21,946 bases of DNA from JBFFMO01 sp037968515 (GCA_037968515.1 JBBKVQ010000438.1:1-21946), one strand, 5' to 3'; counted from the stretch's first letter, positions 1-8,116 are shown. A program made the numbers and translations. The notes: generated by a model not told the origin, from the letters alone.

Positions 1-699
1 GACGAGGAAGACCTCACTGGTCCCGATCAAATACTTCTCGTCTTTGACCAAGTTGTAGGTGTCTTCTTTGCCGTAGGGGAAGAAGCCTGTGCCCACCATG
101 GCCGATTCGTTGACCATCAGCGGACCGAGGACCAATTCGAATCCGGACTCGACCAGGATATCCATCGCGAGTCGAACGACGGCCATCTCGAGCAATGCGC
201 CCGCCCCACGAAGCAAGTAGCTGCGTGCGCCGGCAAACTTGATCGCCCGTTCCTTGTCGAGGATACCCAGCGAGACCCCAAGTTCTTCGTGATCTTTGGC
301 TTCGAAATCAAATTTCTTAGGCTCACCCACCACGCGAAGGACCTGATTATCCGCATCGGTCACGCCGATGGGAACTTCGTCCAGAGCCACGTTGGGGACC
401 ATGAGTAGGAGGTTGTCGTACTCAAGCGTCACGGCGGTGAGGATTTCCTCAATTTCTTGAACGCGATCTTGGAGGGCTTTGCCTTCTTCGATAAGCCCTG
501 GACGATCGTCAGCGGACGCCTTGGGAATCAACGATGCGACTTCATTGCGTCGCGAGCGCGCGGTCTCGGTCTCGCCGATCAGTTCTCTGCGACGGAGGTC
601 CAGTTGAAGAAGGCGATCGATGTCCACATCAAAACGCTTATTTTTGGCAGCGTTCTTCACGGCATCGGGGTTTTCACGGATGAACTTAATATCCAACAT
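1..699 (-). CDS. serS: Seryl-tRNA synthetase, N-terminal part (runs off the left edge)
   Basis: Charges tRNA-Ser (and tRNA-Sec where present) with serine in the cytoplasm. The first 233 residues are in the window; the 3' end lies beyond base 1. The start is MLDIKFIRENPDAVKNA, the typical SerRS opening. A long charged coiled coil (about residues 28-100) forms the tRNA-binding arm, followed by the start of the class II catalytic core with GARSYLLRGAGALLEMA, LGPLMVNESAMVGTGFFPYG and YLIGTSEV. The ATG at 697-699 has GAGGA about 7 nt upstream. The gene is divergent from the cysteine-rich lipoprotein gene at 797 and has a plausible sigma-70 promoter in between. Identification is secure; only completeness is unknown. 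Confidence 0.96.
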   Translation of the reverse strand, partial: MLDIKFIRENPDAVKNAAKNKRFDVDIDRLLQLDLRRRELIGETETARSRRNEVASLIPKASADDRPGLIEEGKALQDRVQEIEEILTAVTLEYDNLLLMVPNVALDEVPIGVTDADNQVLRVVGEPKKFDFEAKDHEELGVSLGILDKERAIKFAGARSYLLRGAGALLEMAVVRLAMDILVESGFELVLGPLMVNESAMVGTGFFPYGKEDTYNLVKDEKYLIGTSEVFLV

Positions 700-748
700 G
701 GTAGATCCTCTTGACCGCGCATTAGAACTACGCGCGCCATGGTTGCCG

Positions 749-776
749 TTTATCACGTTGTCTAAAAATCTGACAA
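749..776 (-). promoter_or_regulatory. serS: Candidate sigma-70 promoter for serS
   Basis: On the minus strand TTGTCA (771-776; 5/6 to the -35 consensus) and GATAAA (749-754; 4/6 to the -10 consensus) are separated by 16 bp. This would give a leader of roughly 40 nt before the serS ATG. The -35 hexamer overlaps the right arm of an inverted repeat, TTGTC-N9-GACAA (758-776), which could be an operator. Based on consensus matching only. Confidence 0.4.
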
Positions 777-796
777 TTGCCTAATGTGGACTGGCC

Positions 797-1615
797 ATGA
801 CCAATTCCTTCCAAATACCAAGATTATTCTGTTTCGTGCTGCTCTTCGGAGGATGTTCGGACGTGCCAATGGCCACAACTCCCGACATGGGCATCGATAC
901 TGCTGCCGATGTGGCCGTCTTTGAAGACATGTCGACGCTGAGTCAAGTGGGCGAGGTCTGCAACGGCCCGCGGGATTGCGTGGATGAGGCGTTGTGCGTG
1001 GGCGCCAAAGCCGGCGGATTTCTTTGCATGGCGGAATGCGACGCCAGGTATTCGGTGTGCGATGCTGGCGTCTGCCTCGCCCTCACCCCCCGACCGGAAT
1101 CGATCTGTTATATCGGTGGCACCGTCGCGGTTGGTCAGGACTGCAGCACGAACCTTGACTGTGTAGCGGGAAGTCTTTGTATCGGGACCGCAGACACTTT
1201 TCTTTGTACGACGGCGTGTGACGATTCGCACGGATGCCGCTCCGATCAACATTGCCGACTGCTCGACACCGGTGCTTCGATCTGTTCCAAAAATGTCGGA
1301 GAAGTCTGCAGTTCGGGCGTCGCGTGCGCTGATCCCGAGCTAATCTGCACCGCGGATATTTCTTCTGATTATTCAGATGTTTTTGGTTTGGACGTTTGTA
1401 CGCTGACCGGCTGCACCGATTGCCCTGATGGATCGACCTGTTTGGAGGTGCCTGATGTTCCTGACACGATGTGCGTTGGGAATTGCGAAACAGACGCCGA
1501 TTGCCTTTTTGCGGTGGGTTGGGCTTGCACCGGGCTAGAAGCATGCGCGGGATTTGCGGATCCGGTGGCCTGTCGTTTGACGCTCGGCAGCCAGCGCGTA
1601 TGCCTGCCCAACTGA
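797..1615 (+). CDS. Cysteine-rich predicted lipoprotein
   Basis: 272 residues. The N-terminus has a hydrophobic stretch ending LLFGGC (Cys20), which reads as a slightly non-canonical lipobox, so the product is probably a surface or periplasmic lipoprotein. The mature part is built from short cysteine modules such as CNGPRDCVDEALC, CSTNLDCVAGSLC and CETDADCLFAVGWAC, spaced like the Dickkopf/EGF-like repeats common in secreted myxobacterial proteins. Multiple disulfides are expected, so function is probably outside the cytoplasm. Only a weak GGA precedes the ATG. It belongs to the same general class as the product at 14465-16012, but I see no catalytic motif and cannot assign a role. It may be transcribed with fxsA, 59 bp downstream. 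Confidence 0.8.
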   Translation: MTNSFQIPRLFCFVLLFGGCSDVPMATTPDMGIDTAADVAVFEDMSTLSQVGEVCNGPRDCVDEALCVGAKAGGFLCMAECDARYSVCDAGVCLALTPRPESICYIGGTVAVGQDCSTNLDCVAGSLCIGTADTFLCTTACDDSHGCRSDQHCRLLDTGASICSKNVGEVCSSGVACADPELICTADISSDYSDVFGLDVCTLTGCTDCPDGSTCLEVPDVPDTMCVGNCETDADCLFAVGWACTGLEACAGFADPVACRLTLGSQRVCLPN

Positions 1616-1674
1616 ATAGCGGTTGACTTCAGTGGGGTCGTCACGACGTTTCAGCCAACTTCCAAGGAGGTCTT

Positions 1675-2169
1675 GTGCTCGCACGCTTATTTCTTTTTTT
1701 TACAATCGTCCCCCTGATCGAATTGCTGGTGCTGATTCCGCTTGGGCAAGAGATCGGACTCTGGCCGACCGTGGCGATTGTTGTGTTCACCGCAGCACTT
1801 GGAGCGTGGCTTGGTAAACGACAGGGACTTGAGGCGTGGCGCCGCATTCAGGGTGATCTAGCCACAGGGAAACTGCCGGGAGACAGCCTCTTGGACGGCC
1901 TAGCGGTATTGATGGCTTGTACCCTGTTAATCACCCCCGGCGTGCTGACCGACATCACTGGTTTGTTACTTTTGACTCCATTTGCACGTCGTCCACTGAA
2001 GGCATGGGCCAAACGTCACTTCACAAACATGTTGCAGAATCCGAACGTGACGGTTATCGATGTGGCGAATTTCCAAGCGACTCAGTCCTCGCGAAATATG
2101 GAAGTGATCGACATCACCCCATCTGAGTCCCCCGAAGCAAGTCACGTGTCATCCGTGGAGAACTGGTAA
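1675..2169 (+). CDS. fxsA: FxsA family membrane protein
   Basis: 164 residues, GTG start at 1675 preceded by a strong AAGGAGG (1664-1670). FxsA is a small inner-membrane protein; in E. coli its overproduction relieves phage T7 exclusion by the F plasmid, but its native function is unclear. The family pattern is clear: an N-terminal membrane segment with IVPLIELLVLIPLGQEIG, a second with VAIVVFTAALGAWLGKRQG, an amphipathic stretch with ATGKLPGDSLLDG, a third hydrophobic segment with LITPGVLTDITGLLLLTP, and a hydrophilic C-terminal tail. The PHP-like gene starts 2 nt after the TAA, so the two are almost certainly co-transcribed and perhaps translationally coupled. Confidence 0.92.
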   Translation: MLARLFLFFTIVPLIELLVLIPLGQEIGLWPTVAIVVFTAALGAWLGKRQGLEAWRRIQGDLATGKLPGDSLLDGLAVLMACTLLITPGVLTDITGLLLLTPFARRPLKAWAKRHFTNMLQNPNVTVIDVANFQATQSSRNMEVIDITPSESPEASHVSSVENW

Positions 2170-2171
2170 CC

Positions 2172-2939
2172 ATGCTAATCGATCTACATCTTAAGACTTC
2201 TCGAACACCTGGCGTGGCTTTCTCGGCACGTGAACTCGCGCTGAAAGCCAAGGCCGCCGGTCTGGACGGAATCGCCGTTTGTGACACGCTGGCGACGCAG
2301 CACGCCAACGACGTCATCGAAGCCTGCAAAAGCGTCGGCATCGTTGGATTTGTCGGTGTCGAAATCCCAACCACCGAAGGCGTTTTGCTTTGCTTCGCAC
2401 CGGAGATCAACGAGATCTACCTGTCTGAAGAATGGCGACAACTTACAGAAATAGTGACTCCAGCGGCTTCGCTCGTGATCGAATTTTTCACCAATATTGG
2501 TGGAGCGGTCATCGCAAGCCGTCCGTACGACATGGAAGTCGCTCATAATATGGGTGATTTGATTTTCACGATCGACGGCCTTTCGGGCGTCGAGGTTTTC
2601 AACATGCGGGTGACGCCTATTCAGGCGGACTTCGCGATTGAAGCCGCAAGCGCAATGAACTTGCCAACCACCGGAGGAACCGCCATCGGCGGAGACGTCA
2701 CCGATTTGGGCATGTTTGCGACTCTGTTCCCCGGAACATTTTCGACACAACTTGAGTTCGTCGAAGCTCTGAAACGAGGCGACTTTTACGCTATCGGCAT
2801 CGGCCTTCGTCCCATCAGCAACGAACCACGTCAGCCTCGCGAGCCCCGCGAAGAGCGACCAAGCCGTGGCCGCTCAGGCGGCGGACGCAGTGGTGGCGGT
2901 GATCGCGGCGGACGCAGCAGCGGCGGCGGCCGTCGTTAA
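2172..2939 (+). CDS. PHP-domain-like protein with degenerate active site and Arg/Gly-rich tail
   Basis: 255 residues. Residues 1-210 follow the PHP (polymerase and histidinol phosphatase) layout: DLHLKT at the start, GLDGIAVCDT in place of the TDH motif, GVEIPTTEG, IASRP in place of AHP, GVEVFN, and TGGTAIGGDVTDLG in place of the GSDxH motif. PHP enzymes are metal-dependent phosphoesterases that use His and Asp ligands. Here only His6, Asp38 and Glu64 remain recognisable; the second His of HxH is Lys8, the AHP His is Arg117, and GSDAH reads GTAIG. Catalysis is therefore unlikely. Residues 214-255 form a proline/arginine and then RGG/SGGGR-type low-complexity tail, which could bind nucleic acid or acidic partners (inference). 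The ATG lies 2 nt after the fxsA stop; convergent with the PfkB kinase gene. Confidence 0.75.
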   Translation: MLIDLHLKTSRTPGVAFSARELALKAKAAGLDGIAVCDTLATQHANDVIEACKSVGIVGFVGVEIPTTEGVLLCFAPEINEIYLSEEWRQLTEIVTPAASLVIEFFTNIGGAVIASRPYDMEVAHNMGDLIFTIDGLSGVEVFNMRVTPIQADFAIEAASAMNLPTTGGTAIGGDVTDLGMFATLFPGTFSTQLEFVEALKRGDFYAIGIGLRPISNEPRQPREPREERPSRGRSGGGRSGGGDRGGRSSGGGRR

Positions 2940-2969
2940 GACACTCCCCTCAGCTTATCTGTGAATCCT

Positions 2970-3860
2970 CTACAGACGGTCGGTGATCGCATCCAACGTC
3001 GGTAGAGGGCCTCTGGCACCGATGCCCGAGCATGTCAGCCCAGCGGCCACGTTGGCGAACCTCGTGATTTTCGCGAGCGACCATCCCTGAATCAACCCGA
3101 AGATGACCCCAGCGTGGAAAACCTCGCCGGCTCCGGTTGTGTCCACGACCTGTACAGGGAATGCCGCGGAGCGGATCATCTCGCGGTCACCAGCCTGCAT
3201 CGCGACACAACCTTCGTCGCCGAGTGTGACCACCACAGTGGTCGGCCCCTTCTCGATCAAGGCGTTGCACAGGCTTTTGAGCTCACCTACGCCGGCAAAC
3301 TGGGAAGCAAATCGCTCGGAGGCCACGAGCACATCACAATGCGCAACGGCCTCGCGGATCGATGGCGTGTTCTCTTGAGCGTCCAGCATGACTCGGATCC
3401 CGCGAGCGCGGGCGGATTCCATGAGGAAAATTTCAACACTTGGATGGGTGCCGTCGACCAGCAGAAAGTCCACGGAGTCGAGCACGTTGTCGTCGATCTC
3501 TGATTTCCGAAGTGGGTCGACGTTGCCCCGAGTGAAGACCGTTTGTCTTCGACCTGTGGGCTGCTCAATCGTAATCATCGAGAGCTGGCTGACCGCGTTG
3601 TCCTGCAAAACGCACTTGGAGATGTCAACGCCTTCGTCCGACAGGGTTTTGACGATTTGTCTCCCTCTCGCGTCGTTTCCCACCTTGCCGACAATCGCTG
3701 ATTCCGCGCCCCAGCGCGCCAACGCTGCTGTTGCTGTCGCAACCGCCCCGCCACCCTGTTGGGAAAACTGTAAGACTTCTTTTTGCGCGTCGGGCTCCAG
3801 AAATCGATCCACGACTGCGATGTGGTCAAGAGTGCAATTTCCAACGCCCAGTACACGCAT
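2970..3860 (-). CDS. PfkB-family carbohydrate kinase (ribokinase-like fold)
   Basis: 296 residues. Predicted cytosolic ATP-dependent kinase of a sugar or nucleoside-type substrate. PfkB landmarks are GVGNCTLDHIAVVD at the N-terminus, QGGGAVATATAALARWG (residues 35-51), the VGKVGND motif, and the C-terminal signature VVDTTGAGEVFHAGV (238-252) followed by FANVAAGLTCSGIGARGPLP. The C-terminal block resembles the YihV/ketohexokinase-like branch, but the substrate cannot be read from sequence. The catalytic-base Asp of GAGD is Glu246; the codon is GAG. The ATG at 3860 was chosen because AAGGAG sits about 8 nt upstream and the protein then begins at the conserved first strand; an in-frame extension to 3908 has no such support. 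Divergent from the propeller lipoprotein gene. Confidence 0.88.
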   Translation of the reverse strand: MRVLGVGNCTLDHIAVVDRFLEPDAQKEVLQFSQQGGGAVATATAALARWGAESAIVGKVGNDARGRQIVKTLSDEGVDISKCVLQDNAVSQLSMITIEQPTGRRQTVFTRGNVDPLRKSEIDDNVLDSVDFLLVDGTHPSVEIFLMESARARGIRVMLDAQENTPSIREAVAHCDVLVASERFASQFAGVGELKSLCNALIEKGPTTVVVTLGDEGCVAMQAGDREMIRSAAFPVQVVDTTGAGEVFHAGVIFGLIQGWSLAKITRFANVAAGLTCSGIGARGPLPTLDAITDRL

Positions 3861-3939
3861 ATTATTACTCCTTGGTGTGAGTGAATGTACTACATTTGGG
3901 TACTCCATGCCAGATGTACCGCAACTCAGCCATGTCGCT

Positions 3940-3953
3940 CTCAGATTACTGAG
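3940..3953. promoter_or_regulatory. Short inverted repeat, candidate activator site
   Basis: CTCAG-ATTA-CTGAG is a perfect 5-bp inverted repeat centred about 117 bp upstream of the sigma-54-type element at 4063-4078. Enhancer-binding proteins of the NtrC class usually bind palindromes 100-200 bp upstream, so the distance fits. The repeat is short and could be chance. Confidence 0.2.
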
Positions 3954-4062
3954 GGAACGAGTGATTCATTTCGATATCTAAATCTCAAAAAACTGACACT
4001 CAAGATCACAGGCTAGCGACAAGACCCTTTAAAAACATACACATAGCCCCACCAGGTCAGAG

Positions 4063-4078
4063 TGGCATTACCTTTGCT
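4063..4078 (+). promoter_or_regulatory. Candidate sigma-54 (-24/-12) promoter of the propeller lipoprotein gene
   Basis: The sequence TGGCAT-TACCT-TTGCT matches the RpoN consensus TGGCAC-N5-TTGCW at all but one specified base. The invariant GG and GC have the required 10 intervening bases. Transcription would start near 4089, giving a leader of about 28 nt before the ATG at 4117. The site lies in a non-coding divergent spacer in the correct orientation. No rpoN gene or canonical activator is in the window, so use of the site is inferred. Confidence 0.5.
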
Positions 4079-4116
4079 CTGTATAAGAGCGTCACAAAAC
4101 GAATGGAGCAATGAAT

Positions 4117-7100
4117 ATGAATTATTTATGGAATAACCGACTGAAATCGATCGTGGGCACCGCACTTTTGGTTGCAGCTTGTGGAGACACTAGCTCGACT
4201 GACCTCAAGCCAACGGACACGAAACAGCCACAACCTGAGCCGACAATTGGCCAATCGAGCTTCGTTTCGGCTGACGGTCAGAATGGTGACAATTCTCGAA
4301 GCCAAGATAATTCAGCTAATAATGACCTCGCGGGTGCGCCTGAGGCCGACGGTGCGGACGACCGAACCGTAGAGGAAGGCGACATCTACCGTGTCACGAC
4401 GGATGGAAAGCTGCTCAACCTGAACAGCTATCGCGGCCTCCAGATCATCGATATGGCTGACCCGACCAACCCCGTGATCATGGGTCGTGTTGAAGTCGCC
4501 GGTTACCCCGTCGAGATGTACCAGGTCGGAACCCGTGTCTACATGCTGCTGAACGACTACCAAGGTTACTACGGGTCGCGTACGGACATCCTGCCTGCGT
4601 CCTACCAAGGTGGCCTGGTCATGGTCGTGGATATCTCGGATCCAACCAATCCTCGCGTAACAGGCCGTGCTGAAGTCCCAGGAAATATCCAAACCAGCCG
4701 CCTGACTCGTGGCAACAACAAGGAAGCCCTCTACGTTGTGGCGCAGGATTGGTCGAACGGCAGCACCACCAAGGTCAAGAGCTTCAGCGTTTCGACTGGT
4801 GGGAAGCTTCAAGCCAAGACCGACATCGACCTTGGTGGCTACGTGCAAGACATTCAGGCCACGGGCGAGCGCCTGATGGTGGCTCGTTGGGATTGGAATC
4901 AGAACAACCAGGGATCTCAGGTCTCGGTCATCGACATCTCGAGTGAAGATGGCGCGATGGTTGAGGGGCAGTCGATCACTGTGAAGGGCCGTGTTGCCAA
5001 AAAGACCAACATGGACATGCACAACGACGTGCTTCGTGTGGTTTCCGGCAACAACTGGTCCAGCAACACCAACACCAACCATATTCAAACCTTCGACGCG
5101 ACGGACATTCAGAATCTGACCGTCATCGACGAAAAAACCTTTGGCCCTGGCGAAGACCTCTTTGCGACGTTGTTTCTCGGAAACAAAGCCTTTTTTGTCA
5201 CGTACCTTCGAGTCGACCCATTCCACGCCTTCGAAATCACCGACGCCGGCTTAATCACGGAAAAATCGGAATTCATCGTCAGCGGCTGGAACGACTTCTT
5301 CAAACCCGTTGAAGCTGACACTCGTCTTGTCGGCATCGGCATCAACGACGAAAACGGTCGTAAGCTCGCTGTGAGCCTCTACGACGTTTCGGACCTCACC
5401 AACCAAAGCCCGATGTTGGCTCGTGAAGAAATCGACCTCGACTGGGGTTGGTCGGAAGCAAACTGGGACGACCGCGCTTTCACTGTGGTTGAAAAGGGAA
5501 CGTCAGTCTTAGCTGCTGACGGCGTCACTCTGGAAACCGGCCTGGTCCTTCTGCCCTTCCAGGGGTGGGACTCGCAGTCCAAAGAATACATCTCAGCCGT
5601 TCAGATCTTTACCTTCAGCAAAACGACGCTCACTGCACGTGGCTTGATGAACCATGGCGACCCCGTTCGACGCAGCTTCGTCGCTGACCAAGCCGACAAC
5701 ACCGTGGGCAACTTGTCCGACCAAGAACTCCAGCTGCATGATGCGACCCTCCCAGATTCACCAGTCGCACTCGGCAGTGTGGCTCTCGCGCCGGATTACG
5801 CCGACTTTATCGTGATCGGGAACTACGGTCTTCGTCGCCAGAATCGCCAAGGCTACTACTCGTGGTGGGGCGGCAATGCGACACAGAACCCGACCGATGA
5901 TGTCCAGGTTGTTTCGCTTGCAGGAAACGTCGACGAGGCCGCCGCCATCGCCGAAATCCAGGTTCCTGCGTATGCGCAGATGACGCTTGTCGGCGACACC
6001 TTGGTTGTTTCAAACCAGCGCTTGCGCGTTCCGAATGACTACAACTCGGGCTTCGACACAGACGTTCAGCTTTGGGATATGTCGGACCCCACAGTGCCAA
6101 TCTTGGCCTCCACCAAGACTTACGCAGACCTGCCTGTGACCGGCTACTATGACTACTACTGGGGCTGGGGCGGCGGCGTAGGAATCGACGATTGCTTCGA
6201 TTGCACCGTCGCTCGTTTCAACTACTGGGGAGGCCAGTACGGTCCCTTGGCTGTCGGTGATTCGATCGTTTACCCCGAGGTCAAACAAGAATCGGAAGTC
6301 ATCGGAACCGTAAAAACGACCAACTACTACCCAAGCAACTACGACTACGACCGGTGCTACGACCGCAATACTGGCGATAACAAGGCCTGCACTTACACAA
6401 GCGGCGGTATCTACTGCTCGCAGACCACGTTGACCGACGGCACGCAACAGGCTCAGGTTTGTCAGGGCGCGTTCTATACATGCACTCAAGACGCTGACGG
6501 ACAGACCGACTGTGTCGACGTTGAAATGAGTACCGTTCCTCACGAGACAAACACATACAACTACCAGCAATCACGTTACTGGTACCACTACGACCTTCAC
6601 GTCCTGAACGTCGCAAATCCGGCACAGCCAGGCGCATTGCACACGATTTCGATGGCGCAGAACGAGGAAGCTGTAAGCCTACTTCCGAAGGCTGATAGCC
6701 TTTACGTGAGCTTCAAAAAACCGATTCAGGTTCCAGGCGACGCACGTCCGTTCGTGGCGTACCAGATGCGACGGATCGACATGTCGAATCCTGCAGTTCC
6801 GGTGGTCAAACCTGACGTGAATATTCCTGGTGAGTTGCTTGATGTCGAGGGAACAACCCTCATCACACGCGACTTCCTCTGGGGACAAAACATCGTCGAG
6901 TCATCGATCAACAAGCTGAAGCTGCAGGGCAATCAGGCCTTCCTTCAAGGTGTCCGACGATTCCAAGACAAGTTGGTTGAAGACGTCCAGCTCGACGGTT
7001 CCACGCGACTGCTGCTGACCGAACGCAATATGTGGGACTACTACGGTTACTCCAACAACAACGACTACACCTTGCGCTTGAACGTCCTTGACCTGAACAA

Positions 7101-7374
7101 CGCTACCCTGCCCGTCTTGGCGACCGAGCCTATCGATACCTGGGCGTCGTTGAAGTCAGCCATCAATGGCCGTGCGCTGTTCACGATTCCTGGCGGTCTG
7201 TTGGTGGTGAATCTTGATGATGTGACCGCACCGTTTGCTCAGGCCTACTTCCCAACCAAGGGATGGCCACGAGCCTTCGAGGCCACGACAACAAGCGTCT
7301 ACTTCGCAGCTGGCCCGTACGGAGTGTTCTCGTTCGACCTCGACGAGTTCAACTTGCTGACTCCTGCTCCCTGA
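4117..7374 (+). CDS. Large secreted beta-propeller lipoprotein
   Basis: 1085 residues. A signal peptide ends in LVAAC (Cys22), a clear lipobox, followed by a polar Asp/Gln/Ser-rich spacer to about residue 85. The rest resembles the COG4880/Beta_propel secreted propeller family and contains many LVIVD-like units: LQIIDMADPTNPVIMGR, VMVVDISDPTNPRVTGR, QLWDMSDPTVPILAS, RRIDMSNPAVPVV and NVLDLNNATLPVLA. Residues of about 675-810 carry a Tyr/Trp/Gly-rich block and then an insert with eight cysteines, probably disulfide-bonded. No enzyme motif is visible; a binding or scaffold role at the cell surface is inferred. ATG 4117 is preferred over ATG 4111 because GGAG (4105-4108) is 8 nt from the former and only 2 nt from the latter. 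A sigma-54-type promoter precedes it and a hairpin terminator follows. Confidence 0.85.
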   Translation: MNYLWNNRLKSIVGTALLVAACGDTSSTDLKPTDTKQPQPEPTIGQSSFVSADGQNGDNSRSQDNSANNDLAGAPEADGADDRTVEEGDIYRVTTDGKLLNLNSYRGLQIIDMADPTNPVIMGRVEVAGYPVEMYQVGTRVYMLLNDYQGYYGSRTDILPASYQGGLVMVVDISDPTNPRVTGRAEVPGNIQTSRLTRGNNKEALYVVAQDWSNGSTTKVKSFSVSTGGKLQAKTDIDLGGYVQDIQATGERLMVARWDWNQNNQGSQVSVIDISSEDGAMVEGQSITVKGRVAKKTNMDMHNDVLRVVSGNNWSSNTNTNHIQTFDATDIQNLTVIDEKTFGPGEDLFATLFLGNKAFFVTYLRVDPFHAFEITDAGLITEKSEFIVSGWNDFFKPVEADTRLVGIGINDENGRKLAVSLYDVSDLTNQSPMLAREEIDLDWGWSEANWDDRAFTVVEKGTSVLAADGVTLETGLVLLPFQGWDSQSKEYISAVQIFTFSKTTLTARGLMNHGDPVRRSFVADQADNTVGNLSDQELQLHDATLPDSPVALGSVALAPDYADFIVIGNYGLRRQNRQGYYSWWGGNATQNPTDDVQVVSLAGNVDEAAAIAEIQVPAYAQMTLVGDTLVVSNQRLRVPNDYNSGFDTDVQLWDMSDPTVPILASTKTYADLPVTGYYDYYWGWGGGVGIDDCFDCTVARFNYWGGQYGPLAVGDSIVYPEVKQESEVIGTVKTTNYYPSNYDYDRCYDRNTGDNKACTYTSGGIYCSQTTLTDGTQQAQVCQGAFYTCTQDADGQTDCVDVEMSTVPHETNTYNYQQSRYWYHYDLHVLNVANPAQPGALHTISMAQNEEAVSLLPKADSLYVSFKKPIQVPGDARPFVAYQMRRIDMSNPAVPVVKPDVNIPGELLDVEGTTLITRDFLWGQNIVESSINKLKLQGNQAFLQGVRRFQDKLVEDVQLDGSTRLLLTERNMWDYYGYSNNNDYTLRLNVLDLNNATLPVLATEPIDTWASLKSAINGRALFTIPGGLLVVNLDDVTAPFAQAYFPTKGWPRAFEATTTSVYFAAGPYGVFSFDLDEFNLLTPAP

Positions 7375-7394
7375 GCTTTCGGTTTCCTGAAATC

Positions 7395-7424
7395 AAAAAG
7401 GCGCCCCAAATGGGCGCCTTTTTT
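7395..7424. terminator. Bidirectional rho-independent terminator
   Basis: A perfect 7-bp stem GGCGCCC / GGGCGCC (7400-7406 and 7412-7418) with a 5-nt loop is flanked by an A-run on the left and a T-run on the right. It lies between the convergent propeller lipoprotein and tetR genes and can serve both. Confidence 0.93.
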
Positions 7425-7443
7425 GTGTCTAAAATGGCCAAAA

Positions 7444-8070
7444 CTAGAGTTTCGAGAACTCATCGACGCTTTTCACGCCTAGCAGTCCACCGACCATCCG
7501 CAGTGATGCGGGTGCAGCCGAGCCACGAGGCACCGTGTCGCGCGCGGCGACCCCAAGATTATAATAGCCCTGAACACAGGCCATGATTCCCGCTGCGCAC
7601 GCTTCAGCGTCTAGACCACCCACCTGAAAATCACCGGAGTCGAGCCCTTCTTGGATTGCAATACGCATGGGGGCGGTCAAACGAACGATGGCTTCGGAGA
7701 ACGCATCTCGAACCTCGGGCTGGCGAATGGCTTCGGCGACGATCGTTACCCAACTGGCCACTGCGCTGGCATCGTCATCGTCGCCGGCCTTCAGGTACGC
7801 CAGCACCATCGCTTTGACTCGCTCGGTAGGAGTCTTGGCACCCGCAGATACTTTTTTCATGCGGGTTTCGTGTTCCGATTCGATGCGGTGCACGAGTTCG
7901 AGCAAAATCGCCTGTTTGCTCGGAAAATGGTAGTGCAACAAACCTGGTGTCAGCCCCGCTTCGCGCGCGACTCTGGCGATCGTCGCTTTGGCCCAGCCTT
8001 GGTCTGCCATGACTCGAAGCAAGGCGTCGACAATTTCTGCACGACGTTCAGATGTATTTCTTCTCGGCAT
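7444..8070 (-). CDS. TetR/AcrR family transcriptional regulator
   Basis: 208 residues, the usual TetR size. Residues 9-55 hold the helix-turn-helix: RRAEIVDALLRVMADQGW, then IARVAREAGLTPGLLHYHFPSK, a classic TetR recognition helix with the LLHYHF signature. The C-terminal half is all-helical and resembles the BetI-like ligand-binding domain (WVTIVAEAIRQPEVRDAF, GLDAEACAAGIMACVQGYY). It is probably a ligand-responsive repressor; the ligand is unknown. The ATG at 8070 has no evident Shine-Dalgarno sequence. It lies 67 bp downstream of the NtrC-like membrane protein gene on the same strand, so it may be co-transcribed or have its own promoter in that gap, where a GCGCGC hairpin occurs. Confidence 0.93.
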   Translation of the reverse strand: MPRRNTSERRAEIVDALLRVMADQGWAKATIARVAREAGLTPGLLHYHFPSKQAILLELVHRIESEHETRMKKVSAGAKTPTERVKAMVLAYLKAGDDDDASAVASWVTIVAEAIRQPEVRDAFSEAIVRLTAPMRIAIQEGLDSGDFQVGGLDAEACAAGIMACVQGYYNLGVAARDTVPRGSAAPASLRMVGGLLGVKSVDEFSKL

Positions 8071-8116
8071 GATGGGGGGCCAAATTGAAAGAATGAAACC
8101 AGTAGATTACATACCT

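Noticed and set aside
2876..2932. GGCGGACGCAG-type short repeats as a possible independent repeat element
   Set aside because: They are in frame within the PHP-like gene and simply encode its Arg/Gly tail; no copies are seen elsewhere in the window.
4312..5226. 304-codon open frame on the minus strand
   Set aside because: It lies wholly antisense to the propeller lipoprotein gene, whose repeats and lipobox are convincing. The translation has no recognisable domain and arises from GC-biased codon phase.
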